NCBI GenBank assembly: GCA_002298885.1
Contig: DBMK01000217.1
Location: 1-7,744, forward strand
Length of the DNA stretch: 7,744 bases
Origin: Anaerolineaceae bacterium UBA700
Lineage (GTDB): Bacteria; Chloroflexota; Anaerolineae; Anaerolineales; Anaerolineaceae
Direction of reading: 5' to 3'
The notes under the pieces were generated by a model that ran no database searches, had not been told where the DNA came from, and saw nothing but the letters and a program-made list of their open reading frames with translations. Made by a program: the position numbers and the translations under genes. Position 1 is the stretch's first letter; every line of letters starts with the position of its first letter. Positions 1 to 7,744 of the stretch are shown here, piece after piece.

Positions 1-249
1 CCATGGAATGGAGAGGGGGAGAGAAATCAAATTCTTACCTGGTGAGCACGCCTCACGCCTGCTTTCCTTACGCGCTCCCCTCTCCAAGGAATAGAATGGG
101 GAGAGAAATCAAATTGTTACCTGGTGAGCACGCCTCACGTCTACTTTCCTTACGCGCTCACCTCTCCAAGGAATAGAATGGGGAGAGAAATCAAATTCTT
201 ACCTGGTGAGCACGCCTCACATTTACTTTCCTTACGCGCTCCCCTCTCC
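1..249. repeat. Three tandem copies of an 82-bp repeat
   Basis: The phrase ACCTGGTGAGCACGCCTCAC recurs with an exact 82-bp period; its GGTGAG begins at 41, 123 and 205. Each unit carries an AAATCAAATT.TTACCTGG block, a small inverted repeat GTGAG-CACGC-CTCAC (42-56, 124-138, 206-220), then CTTTCCTTACGCGCTC and a pyrimidine run CC(C/A)CCTCTCC-like. Between copies CTCTCC can pair with GGAGAG of the next unit (80-85 with 100-105). Copies differ by only a few bases, for example at 34/116/198 and after CCTCAC, so the array is recent or homogenised. The first copy starts at or before the window edge. The period is not a multiple of three, so a coding repeat is unlikely. Function unknown. Confidence 0.93.
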
Positions 250-280
250 GTTTTATGGAGAGGGGTCGGGGGTGAGGTCA
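241..280. repeat. REP-like hairpin closing the 82-bp array
   Basis: CCCCTCTCC (241-249) and GGAGAGGGG (257-265) form a perfect 9-bp stem around a 7-nt loop, followed by TCGGGGGTGAGGTCA. In the two earlier repeat units the same place has AAGGAATAGAAT and a shorter stem, so this third copy ends in a more complete hairpin. The form resembles dispersed palindromic repeats common in Chloroflexota genomes; that family assignment is from memory and cannot be verified from one window. Confidence 0.7.
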
Positions 281-303
281 ATTATTGTTTACCGCGTTCA
301 ACC

Positions 304-325
304 AGTCGGGCGGGGACGCCCGACT
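304..325. repeat. Perfect 9-bp stem-loop downstream of the lipoprotein operon
   Basis: AGTCGGGCG (304-312) pairs perfectly with CGCCCGACT (317-325) across a GGGA loop. It starts 28 nt past the stop codon of the last minus-strand gene. Read on the minus strand it is followed by GGTTGAACGCGG, with no U tract, so it is not a canonical intrinsic terminator. It could still stabilise the 3' end of the operon mRNA, or be another dispersed palindromic repeat. The rest of 281-353 is AT-rich and includes the palindrome ATTAATTAAT (349-358); nothing else is recognisable there. Confidence 0.65.
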
Positions 326-353
326 TACAGAGGTTTGGTTTTAATTGGATTAA

Positions 354-1052
354 TTAATTCGGCCTCAAAACGATTCCCGGAACGCTCACCTTCTTATCCG
401 TATCCACCAGGGTGAAGGTCTTGGCGCCGTCAGCGGCGGGAGGGAACAGGTACCAGCCGGCGTAGGTATTTTGCTTGCCGCCGGTATTGTCGTTGTCCAC
501 CACGGGACCACTGTCGGAAATACGCGGGAACCAGTTGCCCAGATCGTCCACCAGGGACATGTAATCATTGTGGGCGTACATGAAGCGCGAGGGGAAGGGG
601 CCGTCCCAGGAAATCAAGCGCCATTCGAGGTTGAACTGCATTGTCCAATCCTTGCGCACCAGCACGGTGGTCACGCACAGGTCCATAGTCAGCGAATACT
701 GCCCGTTCGGATCGAAAACGTTGCTGTCGGCGTAATGGAAGGTGGTGCGCCCGCACTTGTTGACGTTGTGGAGGCCGGGCAGGTTATAGATGGCGCGTGT
801 CGGGGATGAGGTCACAGAAGGCGTAACGCTTGGGGTCAGCGTGTCCGTCGGGGTTGGGGTGAGGGTGGGGGTTGGGGTAGCCGTCGGCGTTGGCGTTTCG
901 CTCAGCGCAAGGGTAGGCATGGAGGTCTCGGTCGGCGCCAGGCTGGGGAGCGGGGTGGCGGAAGGGATGGGTGTTGCTCCTGCGCAGGCGCTCAGCGCCA
1001 GGATTAATCCAACATTGATCGAGAAAAGCAGAAAAATTGGCTTAATCTTCAT
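354..1052 (-). CDS. Lipoprotein with Thr/Pro linker and C-terminal beta-rich domain (paralogue B)
   Basis: A 232-residue predicted lipoprotein of unknown function. Residues 1-22 are a signal peptide (MKIKP start, hydrophobic core) ending in a lipobox L20-S-A-C23, so Cys23 should be lipidated and the protein anchored on the outer face of the cytoplasmic membrane. Residues about 26-85 are a low-complexity Thr/Pro/Ser linker, a likely extended stalk. Residues about 89-230 form the folded part, rich in alternating hydrophobic strands, with a C100/C126 pair that could be a disulfide and the motifs MQFNLEW, LVDDLGN and DTDKK. The shape resembles the Ig-like DUF4352 type of extracellular domain, but I cannot confirm the family. 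It starts 2 nt after the stop of its upstream paralogue and lacks a clear Shine-Dalgarno, so translational coupling is likely. Last gene of the clpC operon. Confidence 0.88.
   Translation of the reverse strand: MKIKPIFLLFSINVGLILALSACAGATPIPSATPLPSLAPTETSMPTLALSETPTPTATPTPTLTPTPTDTLTPSVTPSVTSSPTRAIYNLPGLHNVNKCGRTTFHYADSNVFDPNGQYSLTMDLCVTTVLVRKDWTMQFNLEWRLISWDGPFPSRFMYAHNDYMSLVDDLGNWFPRISDSGPVVDNDNTGGKQNTYAGWYLFPPAADGAKTFTLVDTDKKVSVPGIVLRPN
850..877 (+). other. Putative G-quadruplex in the linker-coding region (plus strand)
   Basis: Five G runs of 3-5 bases (850-853, 856-859, 863-865, 867-871, 874-877) are separated by loops of 1-3 nt. This is a strong intramolecular DNA G-quadruplex motif. 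It lies on the template strand of the minus-strand lipoprotein gene, because the Thr/Pro linker is coded by ACC/CCC-rich codons; the mRNA itself is C-rich here. It may simply be a by-product of the protein repeat. Confidence 0.6.
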
Positions 1053-1054
1053 GA

Positions 1055-1723
1055 CTAACGGTAGATCAGGATGATGATATCGATCGACTTTTTCTTATCG
1101 ACGTCGATCAGGATGAAGACATGGGCGCCGGGCTTGGGACGGGGAAACAGGTAATAGGCGGCAATGCTGTTTTCGCCGGGGCCTTGGGCATCCGTATCCT
1201 GGGTCTTGCCGCTGTTGCCGAGAGGCTCGTAGCGGTTGCCCAGGTCGTCAACCAGAAGCATGGTATCCAGGTTGCCGTAAACGTAGCGGTGCGGCACCGG
1301 CAGGTCCTTCGAGGCGAAGTGCCAGACCAGATTGAACTGCATCTTGTAGTCGTCGCGCACCAGCACGTCGACCAGACATAAATTAACGATTCCGTCGTAG
1401 GCCTTGCTGCCGTAGGTATAGTGCAAGGGCAAGTCCGTGCAGCGGCCCACCGGGTGGACGCCGGGCATGTTGTAGGACGGGGTGCGGGTCGGTGGCTGCG
1501 TATCGGTAGGGGTCAGGGTAATGGTCGGCGTGAGCGTGGGAGTCTGCGTCTCGGTTGGGATGGGCGTCGATGTTGCGCTTGCCGTCATCGTTGCGGTTGG
1601 AAGCTCGGTCGCCGATGGGGCCAGCGTGGGAACGAGCGTGGGCGTTGGGGTGGGAGCAGCGGCGCAGCCGCTGGCAGCCAAGGCGATAAGTACAACTATA
1701 GGTAATAGGGTCGAAGGCTTCAA
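1055..1723 (-). CDS. Lipoprotein with Thr/Pro linker and C-terminal beta-rich domain (paralogue A)
   Basis: A 222-residue predicted lipoprotein, paralogous to its downstream neighbour. The only sensible start is TTG at 1723: an in-frame stop lies at 1742-1744, and a TTG start gives an ideal signal peptide (MKPSTLLPIVVL...) ending at A17-S-G-C20. A GGAG lies 12 nt upstream, rather far. Residues 23-83 are a Thr/Pro-rich stalk; residues about 84-222 are the folded domain. It shares with the neighbour PG-H-V, a cysteine pair (C95/C116), VLVR-D--MQFNL-W, LVDDLGN, YLFP and D-DKK. The stop is 2 nt from the next start and the previous gene ends 22 nt upstream, so it is in the same operon. Function unknown; the domain may sense or bind something outside the membrane, but nothing shows a ligand. 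Confidence 0.87.
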   Translation of the reverse strand: MKPSTLLPIVVLIALAASGCAAAPTPTPTLVPTLAPSATELPTATMTASATSTPIPTETQTPTLTPTITLTPTDTQPPTRTPSYNMPGVHPVGRCTDLPLHYTYGSKAYDGIVNLCLVDVLVRDDYKMQFNLVWHFASKDLPVPHRYVYGNLDTMLLVDDLGNRYEPLGNSGKTQDTDAQGPGENSIAAYYLFPRPKPGAHVFILIDVDKKKSIDIIILIYR

Positions 1724-1745
1724 TGGGTTCGACAGCTCCGTTTAT

Positions 1746-3452
1746 TTACGTTTGGGGTTTTGGGCCGGGAGGCCGGATATCGCCGCTTTCGGTCTTGCCG
1801 TAAGGATCCCCCATCACGGCGTGGTAAGCCTCGATGGCATCCAGCATGCGCTTGCGGGCGGCATCGGCCTCGCGCTGTTGGACCCGGAAATTGTGGCGCT
1901 CGATGCGCGAGAACAGCTCGCGCTGCACCTCGGAGGGGGCATACACGGTATCGAACGTAAAACGGGTATCGCCGATACGGATGTAGACCGTGCCGTAGTT
2001 GAGGACGAGGCCCAATATCCCCAGGCGTTCGAACTCAACGCTCTGGATATTTCGCACCGGCGCCTCGCGCTTTTCCTCGGAACCAAGCGGTTTCTTGTAC
2101 ACGTCGACGATCGTATCGTCACTGACGATGTACACGTCGTTGGCCCAGTCGGCGTACTGGTACCACCACCACATTGCCAGCATGAGGAAGACGACGAAGC
2201 CCAGGCCGAGCATCGTCGGCGGGCTTAGCAGCGTGAACAAGCCCGCCGCGCCCAAAAAGACGATAACCACCCAGGCGAGGAGGATCAGGCTGGGAAAGAA
2301 AATCTTCTGCATCAGGATAAACCAGTGCTTGCGGTAGGTAATTACGTTATTCTGTTCCCAGCGCATACGGAAGATGTTGGCCAGCGCCTCCGCCAGCGAG
2401 CCCGATTTTACCTGTTTCTTGACCTTTTTTTTACGCTTTTCTTCCTCCCAGAAATCCAGGCGCTGGCGCAGCTCCTTGCGCATTTTCCCGTGCTCTTCCT
2501 CTTCGTGCAGGCTGGAGCGCTGCTGGCGCCGGTCGTCCAGGAACCCTTTCACCACCTCCGGGTGACGCAGGTCCGGGAAGGCGAGGGTGCCGGTATACGT
2601 CTTGAGGATCAGGTCGCCGTATCCGACGATGCGGCCTACCTGCGACGATTCGATGCCGCTGGCCAGCACGGCCTCCATAGGCGATTCCTGGCGGCTGTCG
2701 TACAACAGCACGACCTTCTCCTGGAAGATGGCCCGGCGGTTGGTGATGATCGAATAGTCGTTGGTCCAATCGACGTAGTTCCAGATGATCAGTGCTCCCC
2801 CAATCGCGGCAACGCCCGCCGAAATGAACCCCGGCAGAAGCGATCCGGGCTCGCCGACCAGTGCGAAGGAAGTCAAGACGATCACCCCCGCCACGAAGAG
2901 GACGGCCGGGATGATCATGCGAGTCAGCAGAAAAAATGGGTGGCGCCGGTCGATGTAAAAAATGGTTTCCTTCGGATCGCGCCAATCCAGGTAGACTTCC
3001 AGGGAAAGATGCAGGCTGTGGACGAGCATCTGGAAGGGAAGGACAAACTGGGGGAATTTCTCCAGGAGAGCCAGGAAGTCCTGACGAGTGATGCGGAACA
3101 AGCGCCCCTGGCTGGTGGCCAGGGCATCCGTGCAGTAGACCGGCTTCTTTTCGATTACCTCGACCCCAAACATGTCGCCGTTTTCGAACACGCCCATCGA
3201 GGCATTGATCTTGCCGGTGAAATAATTGAGGTTGACATCCCCATCCAGGATGATGTGGAAATACTCGGCGGAATCGCCCTGGTTATAAAGCGTTTCGCCC
3301 TCTTTAAAACTCACCACCATGCCGAGCCCGGCGATCCAGGCCAGGTTTGCTTCGCCTTCGGTCTCAGCTTCCTCGTCTTCCCCTTCCGCCATTTGACGGA
3401 AGGGAAAGACTCGCTTGAGCAGGTCGATTACTTCGGCACTTGAATCTTCCAT
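1746..3452 (-). CDS. Membrane protein: cyclic-nucleotide-binding-like domain plus two TM/bacterial PH-like modules
   Basis: A 568-residue protein. After an acidic stretch (21-35), residues about 38-135 have the cNMP-binding (CAP-type) beta-roll pattern: FKEGETLYNQGDSAEYFHIILDGDV, FENGDMFG and a closing RLFRITRQDFLALLEKFP. The phosphate-binding cassette is atypical: where CAP has Arg82-Ser83 this protein has Tyr-Cys (VYCTDALA, 105-112). Two copies of a module follow, each made of two membrane helices and a PH-like beta domain (bPH2/DUF304 type): helices about 173-198 and 206-226 with domain 232-305, and helices about 384-409 and 413-432 with domain 438-520. The modules share Y(V/A)DW(T/A)ND at 226-232 and 433-439. 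A charged Lys/Glu-rich coiled segment (310-350) joins them. ATG 3452 is chosen because it follows clpC by 49 nt; no clear Shine-Dalgarno is visible, and the open frame runs on into clpC. Likely a membrane scaffold or sensor; the ligand is unknown. Confidence 0.85.
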   Translation of the reverse strand: MEDSSAEVIDLLKRVFPFRQMAEGEDEEAETEGEANLAWIAGLGMVVSFKEGETLYNQGDSAEYFHIILDGDVNLNYFTGKINASMGVFENGDMFGVEVIEKKPVYCTDALATSQGRLFRITRQDFLALLEKFPQFVLPFQMLVHSLHLSLEVYLDWRDPKETIFYIDRRHPFFLLTRMIIPAVLFVAGVIVLTSFALVGEPGSLLPGFISAGVAAIGGALIIWNYVDWTNDYSIITNRRAIFQEKVVLLYDSRQESPMEAVLASGIESSQVGRIVGYGDLILKTYTGTLAFPDLRHPEVVKGFLDDRRQQRSSLHEEEEHGKMRKELRQRLDFWEEEKRKKKVKKQVKSGSLAEALANIFRMRWEQNNVITYRKHWFILMQKIFFPSLILLAWVVIVFLGAAGLFTLLSPPTMLGLGFVVFLMLAMWWWYQYADWANDVYIVSDDTIVDVYKKPLGSEEKREAPVRNIQSVEFERLGILGLVLNYGTVYIRIGDTRFTFDTVYAPSEVQRELFSRIERHNFRVQQREADAARKRMLDAIEAYHAVMGDPYGKTESGDIRPPGPKPQT

Positions 3453-3501
3453 AGGATGGTGGGATGGCGGATCGAGAGCCACCAACAGGCGCTCGATGCG
3501 G

Positions 3502-5961
<2,460 letters not shown>

Positions 5962-6269
5962 ATGGGTTTTCTTATCCTTGCTTTGTCAGCACTTGAAGAA
6001 GAGATATTTGTAAGGGAAACAAGAGGGTTTCATCCGTTTTAGACAGTTAACTTTAGGATTATAACAAACACGGCGGCATCGGTATCTAAAAGAATTGTAA
6101 GAAATTCCTCAGAATATCAGGCCTCTCATTTGAATTGTATCTCCTTTAAGAAAGAATGCAAGTTCTATGCAAACCAGAACGCACGTTATCCGTTTTTGAC
6201 CCTCTCCACGGCCCAAAAACAGGGAAAATCGGGCTCTCTTGTTGTAAAATAATAGCTGTGATTGCTTCA
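5962..6269. other. Divergent intergenic region between clpC and the GNAT gene
   Basis: This 308-bp AT-richer stretch separates the minus-strand operon from the plus-strand genes and must hold promoters for both. The clpC side has a clear extended -10 (separate entry). For the GNAT gene the best I see is TAAAAT at 6245-6250, 19 nt before the ATG, without a recognisable -35; an alternative is TTGAAT (6130-6135) with AAGAAT (6152-6157), also weak. On the minus strand AAAGGAG (6147-6141) precedes a six-codon frame. No tRNA or structured RNA is apparent. Confidence 0.6.
6058..6066 (-). promoter_or_regulatory. Extended -10 promoter for the clpC operon
   Basis: On the minus strand this reads TGTTATAAT: a perfect TATAAT (6063-6058) with the TG of an extended -10 element one base upstream. 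The region 17 bp further upstream (GATACC) is a poor -35, which extended -10 promoters tolerate. Transcription would start near 6051, leaving a leader of about 90 nt before the clpC ATG. It is the only clear sigma-70-like promoter I find ahead of the four minus-strand genes. Confidence 0.62.
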
Positions 6270-7235
6270 ATGGCTCTCGATACGGCTCACATCCGCCCGG
6301 TCGATCCACGCCGCGATCTGCTGGTTATTGCCGATTTGATCGAGTTGTGTTTTGCCGACCAGATGGACGAAGAGGGGCGCGAATACGTGCGCCAGATCCG
6401 GCGCGCCGCCCAGAACGGCGATTTCTTCCGCTGGATGTACGGGGCCAACGAGCGTGTCTCGCTGCCGCTGGGCGGGTTCGTGTGGGTCGAGGAACAGCGC
6501 GTTGTCGGCAACCTGACCCTGATCCCATTTCGCGCCAACGGGAATAATGGAAAACAAATTCGCTGGCGCTACCTCATCGCCAACGTGGCTGTCCATCCGG
6601 ATTACCGGCGGCGGGGGATCGGGCGCCAGCTCACCCTCAAGGCGCTGGAACACATCCGCCAGCGCAAGGCCGACGCCTGGCTGCAAGTGCGGGAGGATAA
6701 CCCGGCGGCGATAGCGCTGTACCTTTCGATCCGCTTCGTCGAGCGGGCGCGGCGCACTACCTGGGAGCTGGCCCACGGCGCGGCCCTCCCCGAAATTCCG
6801 GCGCGCCTGGCGATAGGTAACCGCAAGGACTCGGACTGGCCCCAACAAGCATCCTGGCTGCGCCAGACCTACCCGCCCGAAGTAGCCTGGAACCTGGGCT
6901 TCTACTCCAAACGCCTGGCGCCGGGCTTTTGGAATGCGGTGGCCAATTTCTTCAATGACACCCCGGTCATGCAGTGGTCCGTGCGCCGTGCCGAGCGCCT
7001 GATCGGGACAGCCAGTTGGGACCCGGGACCCTACCGGGCCGAAAACCTGTGGCTGGCAGCCGACCCGGACAACGAGGAAGAGGCTCTGTTCGCCCTGTTG
7101 GTCAAGGCGCGCTCAACGCTGGTCACACGCCATCCATTGAGCATCAATTATCCCGCCGGGCGCGGGACGATTGCATTTTCTGAGGCCGGTTTCGTCAAGC
7201 AGAATACGTTGATCTGGATGGAAAACAAATTGTGA
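6270..7235 (+). CDS. GNAT-family N-acetyltransferase
   Basis: A 321-residue protein starting at ATG 6270 (MALDTAHIRPV), where the GNAT fold begins; an upstream in-frame ATG at 6156 would add 38 residues with no resemblance to the family. It should transfer an acetyl group from acetyl-CoA to an amine; the substrate is unknown. The acetyl-CoA motif A is clear: IANVAVHPDYRRRGIGRQL (103-121), with the pyrophosphate loop R114-R-G-I-G-R. Motif B reads NPAAIALYLSIRFVE (144-158), with Arg in place of the usual Gly before Phe. Residues about 170-321 are roughly a second domain's worth and end in a GNAT-like EAGFVKQNTLIWM, so they may be a degenerate second GNAT domain. It is divergent from clpC and 54 nt ahead of the next plus-strand gene. 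No clear Shine-Dalgarno is visible. Confidence 0.88.
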   Translation: MALDTAHIRPVDPRRDLLVIADLIELCFADQMDEEGREYVRQIRRAAQNGDFFRWMYGANERVSLPLGGFVWVEEQRVVGNLTLIPFRANGNNGKQIRWRYLIANVAVHPDYRRRGIGRQLTLKALEHIRQRKADAWLQVREDNPAAIALYLSIRFVERARRTTWELAHGAALPEIPARLAIGNRKDSDWPQQASWLRQTYPPEVAWNLGFYSKRLAPGFWNAVANFFNDTPVMQWSVRRAERLIGTASWDPGPYRAENLWLAADPDNEEEALFALLVKARSTLVTRHPLSINYPAGRGTIAFSEAGFVKQNTLIWMENKL

Positions 7236-7289
7236 GATTGGCGGGGTAATAAAGCAGTCAATACACGCGATGCAACAAAAGGAGGAATC

Positions 7290-7652
7290 ATGAAAATCAT
7301 CATCCGTCTTGCAGTATACGCCGTGGCCCTGTTCGTGGCCGTGGCCGTTCTCCAGGGGAACGGGCTCAACATGTCCGATCCCAGCTTTACGAATTACGTC
7401 CTGCTGGCGTTGATTTTTGCAGTCATCAACACCATCTTGAAGCCTATCCTCAAGGTCGTCGGCTGCCCGATTCTGATTTTGACCCTGGGGTTGGGCTCGC
7501 TGCTGATCAACACGCTGCTGTTCTACATATTGTCCTGGGTAGCCCAGCAGCTCCACATCGGCTTCAAGGTCGAGACCTTCTTAGGCGCATTCCTGGGCTC
7601 GCTCATCGTCAGCGTAGTGAGTGTGGTCCTGAACCGCGTGCTGCGCGACTGA
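7290..7652 (+). CDS. Phage holin family 4 / YvlD-like membrane protein
   Basis: A 120-residue, four-helix integral membrane protein (helices about 4-21, 35-52, 57-84 and 95-116). The central INTILKPILKVVGCPILILTLGL (46-68) followed by LLINTLLFYI is the signature of the YvlD/COG1950 superfamily, annotated as phage holin family 4. Most chromosomal members have no shown lysis role, and no endolysin or phage gene is nearby, so it is more likely an envelope protein of unknown function than a phage remnant. The start is well fixed by AAAGGAGG (7278-7285), the best ribosome binding site in the window, only 4 nt from the ATG. It follows the acetyltransferase by 54 nt in the same direction and may share its transcript. 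Confidence 0.9.
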   Translation: MKIIIRLAVYAVALFVAVAVLQGNGLNMSDPSFTNYVLLALIFAVINTILKPILKVVGCPILILTLGLGSLLINTLLFYILSWVAQQLHIGFKVETFLGAFLGSLIVSVVSVVLNRVLRD

Positions 7653-7678
7653 ATCTTTAAATTAAAAACTAAGTTCGG

Positions 7679-7744
7679 GATAAGGTTTTTTGGTTTTTTT
7701 TTCGGGATGCGAAGCATCCCGAAAAAAAACCAAAAAACCTTATC
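7679..7744. repeat. Long near-perfect palindrome at the window end
   Basis: The left arm 7679-7710 and right arm 7714-7744 are reverse complements except for one extra T in the left arm (T9 at 7694-7702 against A8 at 7722-7729). From the outside in, the arms are GATAAGG, T6, GG, T9/A8 and CGGGATGC, with a GAA loop at 7711-7713. The tip GCGAAGC is a DNA mini-hairpin known for high stability. T tracts precede and A tracts follow the GC stem on both strands, the opposite of an intrinsic terminator. The repeat runs to the last base and may continue. It lies 26 nt past the last gene; the gap is AT-rich and otherwise empty. Confidence 0.9.

Noticed and set aside
124..415. Short plus-strand open frames starting with GTG in the 82-bp repeats
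   Set aside because: The period is not divisible by three, the starts come from the repeat itself, and the peptides look like no known protein.
1482..2228. Plus-strand Val/Gly-rich open frame
   Set aside because: It is the antisense reading of the Thr/Pro linker and of the following gene's end; the composition is the expected mirror of ACC/CCC codons.
2325..3443. Long plus-strand open frame of 372 codons
   Set aside because: It is antisense to the membrane protein gene, whose own frame has clear domains; the antisense product has no recognisable features and reflects high GC.
5982..6010. CIRCE-like (HrcA) operator in the clpC leader
   Set aside because: Only one half-site resembles GAGTGCTAA (AAGTGCTGA on the minus strand); the partner half at N9 spacing is absent.
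6187..6205. CtsR-like heptad GGTCAAA near the divergent region
   Set aside because: The second heptad is poor (GGATAAC), it lies about 140 bp upstream of the clpC -10, and a single heptad at 5946 is within coding sequence.
6156..6269. Upstream ATG extension of the acetyltransferase
   Set aside because: The added 38 residues have no resemblance to a GNAT N terminus and lie in the AT-rich promoter region.
7290..7652. Prophage lysis module
   Set aside because: The holin-4 family is widespread on chromosomes, and no endolysin, spanin or other phage gene is nearby.
7679..7744. Intrinsic terminator for the holin-like gene
   Set aside because: The GC stem is followed by A, not U, on either strand, so the polarity is wrong for Rho-independent termination.

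Overview
The window looks like bacterial chromosome, most likely from the Chloroflexota (Anaerolineae-like). That placement is an inference from style: moderately high GC, lipoproteins with long Pro/Thr linkers, a ClpC of typical length, and short 'CCCCTCTCC...GGAGAGGGG' dispersed repeats of a kind I associate with this group. No rRNA or other phylogenetic marker is present. Both ends of the window lie in repeated or palindromic DNA, which would fit a contig that broke at repeats.

Layout: 1-353 has no gene and holds three tandem copies of an 82-bp repeat, a REP-like hairpin and a second perfect hairpin. From 354 to 5961 four genes lie head to tail on the minus strand, transcribed right to left: clpC (3502-5961), a membrane protein joining a cyclic-nucleotide-binding-like domain to two bacterial PH-like/transmembrane modules (1746-3452), and two tandem paralogous lipoproteins (1055-1723 and 354-1052). 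The gaps are 49, 22 and 2 nt, so this reads as one operon. A good extended -10 promoter for it sits at 6058-6066 in the 308-bp divergent intergenic region. To the right, on the plus strand, are a GNAT-family acetyltransferase (6270-7235) and a small four-helix membrane protein of the YvlD / phage-holin-4 superfamily (7290-7652). The window closes with a long, nearly perfect palindrome (7679-7744) around a GCGAAGC mini-hairpin.

How the genes may work together: ClpC is a cytosolic AAA+ unfoldase that should feed ClpP. The next gene places a sensor-like cytosolic domain and two PH-like domains at the membrane, and the last two genes make outward-facing lipoproteins with a common beta-rich domain. 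Close linkage suggests a link between proteolysis and envelope state, but this is inference from gene order only. The most unusual items are that operon, the degenerate nucleotide-binding cassette of the membrane protein, and the terminal palindrome.
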